Notes: generated by a model from the letters alone, not told the origin. Shown: positions 42,862 to 52,064, numbered from the stretch's first letter. The stretch: DNA of 64,000 bases from Scatomonas sp963930955 (GCA_963930955.1 OZ006967.1:1922001-1986000); one strand, 5' to 3'. Numbers and translations are program-made.

Positions 42862-44313
42862 TTATTCGCTATCCAGTATATTCCGGATATTTCCATCCGG
42901 GATTTCCATTGGGTATACGCCTTCAAAACATCCCCGGCACAGAGGAAGGCCGCCGGCCATTTCGGTTAATTCCTCCAGGGGAAGATAGCCCAGGGAATCC
43001 GCGCCGATCAGGCGGCGGATTTCCTCTGCAGAATGCGAGGAGGCAATGAGCTGCCGGTTTGAAGGAACATCTGTGCCAAAGTAACAAGGGTACAGGAAGG
43101 GAGGGGAACTGATGCGCACATGAACCTCCAGGGCTCCGGCGGCCTTCATCATCCGGATTAAATTTGCCATGGTGGTGCCGCGCACAATGGAATCATCCAC
43201 CAGAACAATCCGTTTTCCACGTACTGCGGGTTCCAGTACACTGAGTTTGATCCGCACGCTGATTTCCCGTTCTTTCTGGGTGGGTTTCAGGAAGGTGCGG
43301 CCTACATAACTGTTTTTGTAAAAAGCAAAGCCAAAGGGAATGCCGGATTCCTGGGAATAGCCTTTGGCGGCCGTAATTCCGGAATCCGGTACGCCCGCTA
43401 CCAGATCGGCTTCTACAGGGAAATTTCTGGCCAGTGCTTCCCCTGCCCGGATTCTGGACTCGTAAACAGAAACTCCGTCTATGCAGCTGTCCAGTCTTGC
43501 AAAATAAATGTATTCAAAAACGCAGTGTGCACAGCTTTTCGGCTGATCAGAAAAAAAGCAGGAGTGGATTTCTCCTTGTTTGGTAATGGTTACAATCTCT
43601 CCCGGTTCCACATCCCGGATCAGTTCTGCCCCTAAAGCGGTAAGGGCGCAGCTTTCTGAGGCGAAAAAAAGAGAAGTTCCTTTTCTGCCTATGCACAGAG
43701 GCTTGAGCCCGTAGGGATCCCGGACGCCTACCAGCTTCCGGGGACTCATAAGGACCAGTGCGTAGGCCCCCTGGATTTTTTTCATTGCCCGGAGAACCGC
43801 CTCCTCTACAGCTGCAGATCTTACCCGCTCCCTGGCAATGCAGCAGGCGATTATCTCTGAATCCACAGAAGTGTGAAAAAGCGTTCCTTCGTACTCCATC
43901 TGCTCCCGCAGCTCTCTGGCGTTAATCAGATTTCCATTGTGGGCCAGGGCCAGGGAGCCTTTCAAATAGTTCAGTACCAAAGGCTGGGCATTGGTCAGGC
44001 TGGAGGAACCGGAGGTAGCATACCGCACATGGCCGATACCGATGTTTCCCTTCAGTTCCTGAAGAATTCCGGGGTGGAAGACCTCGCTGACCAGTCCGGA
44101 ACCTTTATGGGAATGAACCAGTCCTTTGGGTCCGGCTGTATCCGATACCGCAATACCGCAGGCTTCCTGCCCTCTGTGCTGAAGAGCTTCCAGACCAAAG
44201 AAGAGAGACCGGCTCACATCTCCTCCCTCCGGATCATAAATACCAAGTACCCCGCATTCTTCCCGGAGACCTGTTTCCGGAGGGGCTGAAGAAATTTCTT
44301 TTATCCTGTTCAT
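42862..44313 (-). CDS. purF: Amidophosphoribosyltransferase
   Basis: A 483-residue enzyme starting purine synthesis (PRPP + Gln to phosphoribosylamine). The glutaminase Cys is C20 (REECGVLGIYD) after a 19-residue propeptide that should be cleaved. Cysteines for a [4Fe-4S] cluster, as in the Bacillus enzyme, are seen in SCAHCVFEY, PCYFGTD and CRGCFEG. The PRPP motif is VLVDDSIVRGTTM. ATG at 44313 with AAAGGAG upstream. It is alone, not in a pur operon. No purine riboswitch is visible in the short upstream gap. Confidence 0.97.
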   Translation of the reverse strand: MNRIKEISSAPPETGLREECGVLGIYDPEGGDVSRSLFFGLEALQHRGQEACGIAVSDTAGPKGLVHSHKGSGLVSEVFHPGILQELKGNIGIGHVRYATSGSSSLTNAQPLVLNYLKGSLALAHNGNLINARELREQMEYEGTLFHTSVDSEIIACCIARERVRSAAVEEAVLRAMKKIQGAYALVLMSPRKLVGVRDPYGLKPLCIGRKGTSLFFASESCALTALGAELIRDVEPGEIVTITKQGEIHSCFFSDQPKSCAHCVFEYIYFARLDSCIDGVSVYESRIRAGEALARNFPVEADLVAGVPDSGITAAKGYSQESGIPFGFAFYKNSYVGRTFLKPTQKEREISVRIKLSVLEPAVRGKRIVLVDDSIVRGTTMANLIRMMKAAGALEVHVRISSPPFLYPCYFGTDVPSNRQLIASSHSAEEIRRLIGADSLGYLPLEELTEMAGGLPLCRGCFEGVYPMEIPDGNIRNILDSE

Positions 44314-44359
44314 TGGACAACGACTCCTTTCTGCTATAGTTTTTTAGAATCAGCACGGC

Positions 44360-44401
44360 AAAAACGCCCCAGAGCAGAGTTTTCCTCTGTTCTGCGGCGT
44401 T
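44360..44401 (-). terminator. Intrinsic terminator of the PepSY lipoprotein gene
   Basis: On the minus strand CGCCGCAGAACAGAG, GAAAA loop, CTCTGCTCTGGGGCG is followed by TTTTTG. It ends the transcript of the gene at 44422, before the purF start region. Confidence 0.85.
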
Positions 44402-44421
44402 GCAGTTCCCTATAATATGGA

Positions 44422-45093
44422 TCAGTCGTGATAATCCTCACTCCATTTTACAAAATTTCCTGTGGCGGCGTCAATCTCAAATTCATATTCCCTGCTGTTG
44501 TAATGAATCTCCCCCTCGTAGAGCAAGAATCCGTCATCACGATCCAGTTCCATCTCCAGGTTGGCTTCCGTGGCGCCTGGAACCCTTTCCAGTGCCATCT
44601 GCTTTGCCTCTTCAAAGCTGATGGCGGCACCGTCCGGATTCTGGCTGGGAGGAGAGGTGGGAACCGGCGTAGCAGTAGGCGTGGGAGCGGCAGTGGCTGC
44701 AGGGTCTTCCGCAGGCGATGAAGTGGGAGAGGGCTGGGGAGTACTCCCGGAATCGGAAGGACTGTCCGCAGTAATCTCCTTAGTCAGAATGGTTCCGTCA
44801 GAAGCCTGGATCTCGTAACGATACTCCCGGCTGCCCGATGCTCCCACGGTGAATGCTACCTTGTAATAAGCTTTTCCATTTTCCTCTTCCCGGGATACCA
44901 GCAGATGGGATACCAGGGATTCCTCGGTACCTGCATCTGCCAATGCGATACCGGAGGCCTGGCTGCTTCCAATATCGGCGGTCTGGGTTTCCTGGCCTGA
45001 AACATTCTGAGATGAAGGGGCGCCGCCGGAACCGCAGCCTGCCAGCAGGCAGATCAGGATTGCAGCCGCGGCTGATAAGAATCTTTTTTTCAT
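44422..45093 (-). CDS. PepSY-domain lipoprotein
   Basis: A 223-residue lipoprotein: signal peptide with lipobox LLAGC (C20), a Ser/Gly-rich spacer, a first PepSY-like domain (residues about 45-110: AYYKVAFTVGASGSREYRYEI), a Pro/Thr/Ser/Ala linker (PTATPVPTSPPSQNP) and a second PepSY domain at the C terminus (ISFEEAKQMALERVPGAT .. EFEIDAATGNFVKWSED). PepSY domains are thought to inhibit or bind peptidases or sense the envelope. It follows the histidine kinase gene by 78 bases on the same strand, an arrangement common in Firmicutes, suggesting an accessory sensor or target of that system. Confidence 0.87.
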   Translation of the reverse strand: MKKRFLSAAAAILICLLAGCGSGGAPSSQNVSGQETQTADIGSSQASGIALADAGTEESLVSHLLVSREEENGKAYYKVAFTVGASGSREYRYEIQASDGTILTKEITADSPSDSGSTPQPSPTSSPAEDPAATAAPTPTATPVPTSPPSQNPDGAAISFEEAKQMALERVPGATEANLEMELDRDDGFLLYEGEIHYNSREYEFEIDAATGNFVKWSEDYHD

Positions 45094-45171
45094 AATCTGA
45101 TTCCTCCTGAATCTCTCTATTTGGATAGATTTTGTCCTCTATCAGTGTACAGCCTAAAGATTAAAATAAGA

Positions 45172-46539
45172 TTAAAGCTTCCCTTCCTCCGGCAGCGGAA
45201 GACGGAAGGTAAAGGTACTTCCTTTCCAGGGAACGCTCTCTGCCTGTATGGTGCCGCCGTGAGCCTCCAGAATCCATTTGGCCATGGAAAGCCCCAGTCC
45301 GGAGTGGGAGGAATCCGTCCTTGAAGAATCCGCTCTGTAAAAACGTTCAAAGATCCTGGGCAGATCTTTTTCGGAGATTCCTGGGCCGTCATCCTTTACT
45401 TTTCCCACTGCCATGCCGTCTTCCCGGTACAGCTCTACGGTTACATGGCCCCCGGGCCGCCCGTAGCTTACCGCATTGTCCAGCAAATTGGTGATCATGC
45501 GCAGATACAGGGTTTCGTCTGCCTGGCACAGAATATCCGGCTGGATTCTGGCTGTGACGGAGATGCCTTTTTCCAAGGCCAGTTCCCCCTGCTCCTCCGC
45601 GGCCATTTCCGTCAGCTCGCTTAAGGAAAGCAGTTCCCGGTTCAGGGGCTGCCGGCCCTGATCTGCCCGGGATAAGAGAAGCAGCTGGGAGATCAGCCTT
45701 GCCATATCAGCGGCTTTCCGCTGAATCGTCTGAATCTCCTGAAGCTCTTTTTCCGGGAGATCCTGCCGTTCCAGCAAAACGCCGCACTGGTTGAGGATCA
45801 CTGTTACAGGAGTGCGGAGTTCATGGGATACATCCGAGGTAAATTGTTTTTCTCTCTGAAAAGCCGTATCCAGTTCGTTCAGAAGGCTGTCAAAGGTGTC
45901 CGCCAGGCGGTAGATCTCATCCCGGCCTTCCCCAAGACCTACCCGGCGGGAAAGATCCTCATCCGTGCGGATCTTCTGCACGGTTTCTGTGATCCGCCGC
46001 ACCGGCAGCAGGGTTCTCCGGGACATACGGTAAACGATAAAAGCCGTGACAGCCACCATCAGCGGAAGGATAACCATGGCAAAGCGCAGTGTGACGGCGG
46101 TGCTGGACTCTGCTCCGGCGGCGGAGGTAACCCCCCGGATATAGACAGGACCGTAAAAGTCCAGGTCAAAACGCATATCGTACACAAACCAGTGGGCGCC
46201 CAGGGCAGAAAGAGTCCGCAGCTGTCCGTCCCGCAGGGTCTCGCCGGTATTAAAGCCGTAAGGAACCCTTCCGTAAAGGAAGTCCCCCTCCTGGCTGTAA
46301 ACGGAAAGATAAACGCCTGCATCCAGATCGTAAAAATCAGAGTCAATTTCCAGTCTGTCTGCAGAGGGGGTAATATCCTGAAGACTTCGGTGTACCTGAT
46401 CCCGCAGAGAAGCCTGGGCGGCAGCCTGCATTTCCTGGCTGCTGAGAGACAGGAGAATCCCCAGAGCCGTTACTGTAACCAGGGTCATAATAGCAGTATA
46501 GAGGACGGTGAGTTTTACCTTCAGCGGCCATTTTTTCAT
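45172..46539 (-). CDS. Sensor histidine kinase
   Basis: A 455-residue membrane kinase: TM1 at about 10-32, an extracytoplasmic domain of about 115 residues, TM2 at about 152-170, HAMP, then HisKA with H239 (SDVSHELRTP), and HATPase with NLLDNAVSYG, DDGPGI and SGLGLSMAK. The frame stays open to 46833, inside the regulator gene, but ATG 46539 begins with MKKWPLKVKLTVLYTAIM, and its ATGA overlaps the regulator stop, so translation is coupled. Partner of the regulator at 46536. Signal unknown; genes in this type of pair often respond to envelope stress or cationic peptides. Confidence 0.93.
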   Translation of the reverse strand: MKKWPLKVKLTVLYTAIMTLVTVTALGILLSLSSQEMQAAAQASLRDQVHRSLQDITPSADRLEIDSDFYDLDAGVYLSVYSQEGDFLYGRVPYGFNTGETLRDGQLRTLSALGAHWFVYDMRFDLDFYGPVYIRGVTSAAGAESSTAVTLRFAMVILPLMVAVTAFIVYRMSRRTLLPVRRITETVQKIRTDEDLSRRVGLGEGRDEIYRLADTFDSLLNELDTAFQREKQFTSDVSHELRTPVTVILNQCGVLLERQDLPEKELQEIQTIQRKAADMARLISQLLLLSRADQGRQPLNRELLSLSELTEMAAEEQGELALEKGISVTARIQPDILCQADETLYLRMITNLLDNAVSYGRPGGHVTVELYREDGMAVGKVKDDGPGISEKDLPRIFERFYRADSSRTDSSHSGLGLSMAKWILEAHGGTIQAESVPWKGSTFTFRLPLPEEGKL

Positions 46540-47210
46540 GGCATCACCTTTAATACATAGCCGGCTCCCCGGACGGTGTGGATCAGTTTCGGCTCCCGGC
46601 CCTCGTCCAGTTTTTTCCGCAGATAGCGGATATAGACGTCGATCACATTGGAGCCTCCGGTGTAATCGTAATTCCAGATATGCTGTTCCAGTTTGTCCCG
46701 GGAAAGAACGATCCCCTGGTTCTGGATCATATACCGGAGCAGAGAAAACTCTTTGCCGGAAAGGGAGATCACCTCCCCGCCCCGGATTACCTGATGGGTG
46801 TCCAGATGCACCTCCAGATCTGCAATCCTGCACACTGTCTTGGGCGTTTCCGCAGGCTTCCGCAGCAGGACCCGGATCCTGGCCAGCAGCTCTTCAAAAG
46901 CAAAAGGCTTTACCAGATAATCATTGGCCCCTGCGTCCAGTCCCCGGACCCGGTCTTCGATGCTGTCTCTGGCAGTGAGCAGAAGCACCGGAAGAGAAGA
47001 CCCTTTTTTGCGAAGGGTCTTCAGCACAGACAGGCCGTCCAGAACCGGCATCATAATATCCAGGATCAGGGCGTCGTACTCGGCGCTGTCCAGATAATCC
47101 AGGGCATCCCTTCCATTGAAGCAGGAATCCACACTGTAGTGCTGAGATTTCAGCTGTTCTGTCAATATTCGGTTCAGATCTTTTTCGTCTTCCGCGATCA
47201 GTATCCGCAT
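46536..47210 (-). CDS. OmpR/PhoB-type response regulator
   Basis: A 224-residue regulator with receiver domain (phospho-Asp D51 in LILDIMMPVLDG) and C-terminal winged helix (ISLSGKEFSLLRYMIQNQGIVLSRDKL, GSNVIDVYIRYLRKKLDEG). AAAGGAGG lies just before the ATG at 47210. First gene of the regulator-kinase-PepSY operon, with its own promoter at 47240-47268. Confidence 0.96.
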   Translation of the reverse strand: MRILIAEDEKDLNRILTEQLKSQHYSVDSCFNGRDALDYLDSAEYDALILDIMMPVLDGLSVLKTLRKKGSSLPVLLLTARDSIEDRVRGLDAGANDYLVKPFAFEELLARIRVLLRKPAETPKTVCRIADLEVHLDTHQVIRGGEVISLSGKEFSLLRYMIQNQGIVLSRDKLEQHIWNYDYTGGSNVIDVYIRYLRKKLDEGREPKLIHTVRGAGYVLKVMP

Positions 47211-47239
47211 GGCGTCCTCCTTTATAGTTTCTTAAACAT

Positions 47240-47268
47240 ATTATAAACGTCCGGAAGGCTTTCCACAA
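47240..47268 (-). promoter_or_regulatory. Promoter of the two-component operon
   Basis: On the minus strand TTGTGG (47268-47263), 17 bases, TATAAT (47245-47240), just downstream of azlD. Confidence 0.7.
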
Positions 47269-47271
47269 CCG

Positions 47272-47598
47272 TTAGAAAACAAACTGCACCAGCAGCATAT
47301 AAAAAATGGTGCCGCCGGCAATGGACAGGAGCATCTGTCCTTTCCACAGATGCAGGGCGGCCGTGAGAGCCACCGCCAGCAGTTCCGGAAGTCCGTGGCT
47401 TCCGGAAAAAAGGCTGACGTTCCGGAGACAGTAGATCACCAGAAGACCGAAGACGGCAGAGGGCAGGACTTTTCCGATATATTGAATGTATTTGGGCGTG
47501 GGTTTCCCCGCGGGAAAGATCAAAAAAGGCAGGAAGCGGGTGAGAGCCGTACCCAGGACCACCATGGCAATGGTGATCAGCTGCTGTGTAAAAGTCAT
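47272..47598 (-). CDS. azlD: Branched-chain amino acid export subunit AzlD
   Basis: A 108-residue protein with three to four hydrophobic segments, the AzlD family small partner of AzlC, which exports branched-chain amino acids. The characteristic ALTRFLPFLIFPAGKPTPKYIQYIGKVLPSA is present. The frame opens at 47763, but the ATG at 47598 gives the family start and its ATGA overlaps the azlC stop. Confidence 0.93.
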   Translation of the reverse strand: MTFTQQLITIAMVVLGTALTRFLPFLIFPAGKPTPKYIQYIGKVLPSAVFGLLVIYCLRNVSLFSGSHGLPELLAVALTAALHLWKGQMLLSIAGGTIFYMLLVQFVF

Positions 47599-48314
47599 GA
47601 TTCCAGACCTCCTTTCTCCAGGGTGGGCCGAAGGGCCGTCAGAAGGGCCAGCATAGCCAGCATGGCGGGGATAATGAAATCGTCGGCTCCGAAACAGAGG
47701 AGACAGAGCAGAGATACGGAAAGTCCCAGCAGAGAACTGATGTGCCGGGATTCCTTTTTCCACTGATCCAGAAAAATCACAACAAACATGGCCGTCATAA
47801 CAAAATCCAGCCCCTCTGTGCTGAACCGAATCAGGGATCCGAAAAGTCCACCTAGAGCAGCCCCGGTTACCCAGTAAATGTGGTTAAAAAGCGTCACAAA
47901 GAACATAAACCATCCCCGGTCAATCCCCTCCGGAATCTGCGCTGTATAATTAATAGAAAAGCTTTCATCGCACATGCCGAAGATGAGATAGATTTTTTTC
48001 CATCCCAGCCCCCGGTATTTGTCCAGCATGGAGATTCCGTAAAACAGATGCCTGGCGTTCAGCATGACCGTCATGGCAAAAGCCTGCAGAGGATTGAAAG
48101 AACCCAGCAGCAGAGAAACCGCCACAAATTCCGCGGATCCGGCGAAAATCGTCATGCCCATGAACATGGGGTACAGGAAACAGAAACCGGAAGCGTTCAT
48201 GTAGATTCCGTAGGTCATGCCAAGAAACAGAAAGCCGGCCAGGATGGGGATGGTATAGGGAAACGCGCAGCGGGCGGCCTGAAAGGCCACTGATTTTGAA
48301 GATGTCTTGCTCAT
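47595..48314 (-). CDS. azlC: Branched-chain amino acid export subunit AzlC
   Basis: A 239-residue membrane protein. Family signatures: PYTIPILAGFLFLGMTYGIYM, TIFAGSAEFVAVSLL, MLNARHLFYGISML and LIFGMCDESFSINY. ATG at 48314 with GGAGGGA 4-10 bases upstream; the frame opens further up at 48377 without support. It is divergent from a tetR gene across a palindromic operator. Confidence 0.94.
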   Translation of the reverse strand: MSKTSSKSVAFQAARCAFPYTIPILAGFLFLGMTYGIYMNASGFCFLYPMFMGMTIFAGSAEFVAVSLLLGSFNPLQAFAMTVMLNARHLFYGISMLDKYRGLGWKKIYLIFGMCDESFSINYTAQIPEGIDRGWFMFFVTLFNHIYWVTGAALGGLFGSLIRFSTEGLDFVMTAMFVVIFLDQWKKESRHISSLLGLSVSLLCLLCFGADDFIIPAMLAMLALLTALRPTLEKGGLES

Positions 48315-48347
48315 AAGTCCCTCCGAAAATACACACAGAATGGATTG

Positions 48348-48376
48348 ATTATACCACGATGGAAAGAAAATGTACA
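48348..48376 (-). promoter_or_regulatory. Promoter of azlCD
   Basis: On the minus strand TGTACA (48376-48371), 17 bases, TATAAT (48353-48348), about 34 bases before the azlC start. Confidence 0.65.
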
Positions 48377-48424
48377 TCCGGGGAGAACTGGATTCATGGA
48401 TTCCTCCATTTTCTTGACCTTAAG

Positions 48425-48445
48425 TCATTGACTTATAGTCAATGA
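48425..48445. promoter_or_regulatory. Palindromic operator, probably for the TetR regulator
   Basis: TCATTGAC, TTATA, GTCAATGA: a perfect 21-bp dyad in the divergent tetR/azlC region. Its TTGACT (48429-48434) would be the -35 of the tetR promoter with TATTCT at 48451-48456 (16-base spacing), so binding should block tetR and the downstream reductase. The azl promoter lies about 50 bases away. Confidence 0.7.
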
Positions 48446-48510
48446 AATGGTATTCTACAAAGGAAAACAGGATTCAGCAGGAGATTTTTCGGAAACAGGA
48501 GGAAAGAAGT

Positions 48511-49122
48511 ATGAACAGCAGGCAGCTTGCAGCCAGGGAGACAAGACAGAAGCTTTTACAGGCGGGAAAAAAGCTGATCTGCGAAAAAGGGCTGGATCAA
48601 ACTTCTGTGGATGAAATCACCGGGAAGGCCGGGGTGTCGAAGGGAACCTTTTACACTTATTTTCGAAGAAAAGAGGATATTGTCTTCGAACTGAGCCGCA
48701 GTATGTTCGGCGAGATCCTGGAAGGAGCAAAAAAGTTTCCCGGTTCTTTTGCGGAAAAGCTGGCCCGTTATATGGCGGATTTTTCCGGGTATATCCAGCA
48801 GGGCAGCGTCCGCCTGGCCCAGGACTGGATCAAAGGGGTGGTTACTCCCGTCCGGGAAGGGGAAGCTTCGGAGCGCTGGAAATTGCGGCAGGATCTGGAG
48901 TCCATGGAAGATCTCATCCGTTTCGGGATACGACGGGGGATGCTGCGGGAGGATACGCCGGCAGCCCAATTGGCCGCCGCTTTTGTGGATATTCTCTACG
49001 GCCAGCTGCTCTGCTGGTGTATGTCGGACGGAGTCTACAGCCTCAGGGAACGTACGGAAAACTTCTGCGGGGAAAATCTGGAAACTATGCTAGGAAAGTA
49101 TTTAACGGAGGAGTCTATATGA
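48511..49122 (+). CDS. TetR-family transcriptional regulator
   Basis: A 203-residue regulator. The N-terminal HTH is LLQAGKKLICEKGLDQTSVDEITGKAGVSKGTFYTYFRRKEDI at about residues 14-56. The C-terminal ligand domain is unlike well-known groups. AGGAGGAAAGAAGT before ATG 48511 decides the start; the frame opens at 48442 in the operator region. It shares its stop with the start of the aldo/keto reductase (ATGA), so it probably controls that gene and itself through the 48425 operator, and perhaps azlCD. Confidence 0.92.
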   Translation: MNSRQLAARETRQKLLQAGKKLICEKGLDQTSVDEITGKAGVSKGTFYTYFRRKEDIVFELSRSMFGEILEGAKKFPGSFAEKLARYMADFSGYIQQGSVRLAQDWIKGVVTPVREGEASERWKLRQDLESMEDLIRFGIRRGMLREDTPAAQLAAAFVDILYGQLLCWCMSDGVYSLRERTENFCGENLETMLGKYLTEESI

Positions 49123-50240
49123 GTGATCTGGGAAAAGACATAAAAAAACTGGGTTTCGGCCTTATGCGGCTGCCCCAGAAAGCGGACGAAACCATTGATG
49201 TAGAACAGACAAAGCAGATGGTGGATCTGTTCATGGAAGCGGGATTTACTTACTTCGACACGGCCTGGGCCTATGCCGGGTCCGAGGACGCCATCCGCCA
49301 GGCCCTGGTGGAGCGGTATCCCAGAGAAAGCTTTCAGCTGGCCACGAAAAACGCGGCCTGGATCAACTGCAAGACCAGGGAGGAAGCTTATTCCCAGTTT
49401 GATACCTCTCTGAAACAGACAGGAGCGGGATACTTTGACTTCTATCTCCTTCACAATCTGGGTGAGTCCAGGACAAAATATTTTGACGACTATGAGATGT
49501 GGAGCTGGGTGCAGGAAAAGAAAAAGGAAGGGCTGATCCGTCATGTGGGATTCTCTTTTCATTCCACGCCGGAGGAGCTGGACGCCATTCTCACCGCGCA
49601 TCCGGAAATGGAGTTTGTACAGCTGCAGATCAATTACGCGGACTGGGAAAATCCGGCAGTCCAGTCCCGGCGCTGTTATGAGACGGCCAGAAAGCACGGG
49701 AAACCGGTAATTATTATGGAGCCTGTGAAAGGCGGCATGCTGGCCACACCGCCGGAGTCTGTAGTCAGGATCCTGCAGGCAGAGGAACCGGAATCCTCTC
49801 CGGCCTCCTGGGCCATCCGCTTCGCGGCGGGACTGGAAGGTGTCATTACCGTACTCTCCGGCATGAGCAGCCTGGAGCAGATGCAGGATAATCTTTCCTG
49901 CATGCGGGATTTTTCCGGTCTTTCCGAAAGGGAAAAAGAGACTCTTAAGGCAGCTCAGGAGGAGCTGAACCGCATTCCACTGATCCCCTGTACCACCTGT
50001 AATTACTGCGCTAAAGTCTGTCCGCAGGACATCGGTATCTCCGGTTCTTTTACCGCCATGAATTATCTGACCCTTTACGGCGATAAGGAGAGAGCCCTGG
50101 GCCAGGAGAACTGGCTGGTGGCGGGGCACGGACGGAAGAGGGCGGATCAGTGCGTGAAATGCGGAAAATGCGAGGAGGTATGTCCGCAGCATATTTCCAT
50201 CCGGGAGAATCTGGAACTGGTCTGTGAAAAACTGCTCTAA
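49119..50240 (+). CDS. Ferredoxin-type aldo/keto reductase
   Basis: A 373-residue protein: an aldo/keto reductase barrel (LGFGLMRLPQK, YFDTAWAYAGSEDAIRQAL with the catalytic Tyr, KNAAWINC.., VGFSFHSTPEELD) followed by a C-terminal ferredoxin domain with two cluster motifs, CTTCNYCAKVCP and CVKCGKCEEVCP, for two [4Fe-4S] clusters. Typical of anaerobic Firmicutes; electron donor may be ferredoxin as well as NAD(P)H. Substrate unknown. Its start overlaps the tetR stop and ACGGAGGAG is just upstream. Confidence 0.92.
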   Translation: MSDLGKDIKKLGFGLMRLPQKADETIDVEQTKQMVDLFMEAGFTYFDTAWAYAGSEDAIRQALVERYPRESFQLATKNAAWINCKTREEAYSQFDTSLKQTGAGYFDFYLLHNLGESRTKYFDDYEMWSWVQEKKKEGLIRHVGFSFHSTPEELDAILTAHPEMEFVQLQINYADWENPAVQSRRCYETARKHGKPVIIMEPVKGGMLATPPESVVRILQAEEPESSPASWAIRFAAGLEGVITVLSGMSSLEQMQDNLSCMRDFSGLSEREKETLKAAQEELNRIPLIPCTTCNYCAKVCPQDIGISGSFTAMNYLTLYGDKERALGQENWLVAGHGRKRADQCVKCGKCEEVCPQHISIRENLELVCEKLL

Positions 50241-50247
50241 AAAACAT

Positions 50248-50276
50248 TTGAATCCTTTCGGGTTTTAGTGTATACT
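50248..50276 (+). promoter_or_regulatory. Promoter of pyrG
   Basis: TTGAAT at 50248-50253, 17 bases, TATACT at 50271-50276. The expected start near 50283 is not a run of G, so the reiterative-initiation attenuation seen at Bacillus pyrG does not appear to apply. Confidence 0.7.
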
Positions 50277-50353
50277 GATATCTGTATGTTTTTATAACAA
50301 TTAATACTGCGTCAGCAGTCCGATCAGTTTCAGAAAATCAGGAGGGAAGCTAA

Positions 50354-51961
50354 ATGGCGGTTAAATACGTGTTTGTCACAGGCGGAGTGGTATCGGGTCT
50401 CGGAAAGGGGATTACAGCCGCCTCACTGGGCCGTCTCCTGAAAGCCAGGGGCTATCAGGTGACCATGCAGAAATTTGATCCCTATATTAACATAGATCCG
50501 GGGACCATGAATCCCATTCAGCATGGAGAAGTCTTTGTTACGGACGACGGTACGGAGACAGACCTGGATCTGGGTCATTACGAGCGTTTTATCGATGAGA
50601 GCCTGGACAAGAACTCCAACGTCACCACCGGAAAAGTTTACTGGTCCGTGCTTCAGAAAGAGCGTCACGGAGACTTTGGAGGAGGAACTGTCCAGGTAAT
50701 CCCTCATATTACCAATGAGATCAAGGGACGTTTTTACCGGGGGAAAAGCGTGGACGAGGACCGGATCGCCATTATCGAGGTAGGCGGTACCGTAGGAGAT
50801 ATTGAGAGCCAGCCTTTCCTGGAGTCCATCCGCCAGTTCCAGCATGATGTAGGACGCAGAAACGCGATTCTGGTTCATGTAACATTGATTCCCTATATTA
50901 AGGCTTCCGGAGAGTTAAAGACCAAACCTACCCAGGCCAGCGTCAAGGAGCTGCAGGGCATGGGCATCCAGCCGGATGTGATCGTCTGCCGTTCCGAACA
51001 TCCCCTGACCCAGGAGTTAAAGGACAAAATCGCTCTTTTCTGCAATGTGCCCTGCTCCCATGTGCTGCAGAATCTGGATGTGGAATATCTTTATGAAGCG
51101 CCCCTGGCTATGGAGCGGGAGCATTTGGCCAAAGTTGTGCTGGAATCTCTGGAACTTCCCTGCCCGGAGCCGGATCTTTCCGAGTGGAAATCCATGGTGG
51201 AGGATCTTCGCAGCGCCAATAAGGATGTGACCATCGGACTGGTAGGAAAATATATTTCTCTTCATGATGCTTATCTCAGTGTAGTGGAGGCCCTGAAGCA
51301 TGGCGGTATTCCGAATCATGCCAACGTACATATCAAGTGGATCGATTCGGAAACTGTCAGCGAGGAAAATGCGGCGGAAATTCTTGCGGATGTAGACGGC
51401 CTTCTGGTTCCCGGCGGTTTCGGAAGCCGGGGGATTGAGGGAAAGATCGCTGCCATCCGTTATGCCAGAGAAAACCGTATTCCCTTCCTGGGACTGTGCC
51501 TTGGCATGCAGCTGGCCATTGTGGAGTTTTCCCGGAATGTGGTGGGCTACCATGACGCCCACAGCATTGAGCTGAATCCCAACACCATGCATCCGGTAAT
51601 CGCCCTGATGCCGGACCAGAACGGCGTGGAGGATATCGGCGGCACCTTAAGGCTGGGATCTTATCCCTGCCATCTGAAGGAGGATTCCCTGGCTCACAAG
51701 CTGTACGGCAAGGATCTGATCCATGAGCGCCACAGACACCGCTATGAGGTGAATAATGATTACAGAAAAGCCCTGCAGGAAAACGGCATGGTGCTTTCCG
51801 GCCTGTCACCGGACGGACATATTGTGGAGATGATCGAGCTTCCGGACCATCCCTTCTTCATCGCAACTCAGGCCCATCCGGAGTTCAAGAGCCGTCCCAA
51901 CCGGCCCCATCCCCTGTTTAAGGGACTGGTAGAGGCCGCCCTGGCCCGCCGGGCAAAATAA
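50354..51961 (+). CDS. pyrG: CTP synthase
   Basis: A 535-residue enzyme that aminates UTP to CTP with glutamine. The synthetase domain starts VKYVFVTGGVVSGLGKGITAASLG and has the Mg/ATP segment DPYINIDPGTMNPIQHGEVFV. The glutaminase domain has the nucleophile in FLGLCLGMQLA near residue 380, with the His/Glu pair near the end (QAHPEFKS). AGGAGGGAAGC precedes ATG 50354. Single-gene unit closed by a terminator. Confidence 0.98.
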   Translation: MAVKYVFVTGGVVSGLGKGITAASLGRLLKARGYQVTMQKFDPYINIDPGTMNPIQHGEVFVTDDGTETDLDLGHYERFIDESLDKNSNVTTGKVYWSVLQKERHGDFGGGTVQVIPHITNEIKGRFYRGKSVDEDRIAIIEVGGTVGDIESQPFLESIRQFQHDVGRRNAILVHVTLIPYIKASGELKTKPTQASVKELQGMGIQPDVIVCRSEHPLTQELKDKIALFCNVPCSHVLQNLDVEYLYEAPLAMEREHLAKVVLESLELPCPEPDLSEWKSMVEDLRSANKDVTIGLVGKYISLHDAYLSVVEALKHGGIPNHANVHIKWIDSETVSEENAAEILADVDGLLVPGGFGSRGIEGKIAAIRYARENRIPFLGLCLGMQLAIVEFSRNVVGYHDAHSIELNPNTMHPVIALMPDQNGVEDIGGTLRLGSYPCHLKEDSLAHKLYGKDLIHERHRHRYEVNNDYRKALQENGMVLSGLSPDGHIVEMIELPDHPFFIATQAHPEFKSRPNRPHPLFKGLVEAALARRAK

Positions 51962-51981
51962 ATAAACAGCAGAAGCCAAAG

Positions 51982-52032
51982 AGGGCAGTGCTGAGCAAGG
52001 AGAGATTCCCTGCTTACGCGTTGCCCTTTTTT
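51982..52032 (+). terminator. Intrinsic terminator after pyrG
   Basis: AGGGCAGTGCTGAGCAAGG pairs with CCTGCTTACGCGTTGCCCT, followed by TTTTTT. Confidence 0.85.
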
Positions 52033-52064
52033 ATGTTTTGGTGGTGTTTCACAGAGAAATCTGG

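Noticed and set aside
45141..45151. ATCAGTGTACA, resembling the end of the 277-bp repeat family
   Set aside because: Only 11 bases match, with no inverted partner or GGGG run, so it may be chance.
50277..50353. pyrG leader attenuator
   Set aside because: No G-run at the expected start and no terminator hairpin in the leader.
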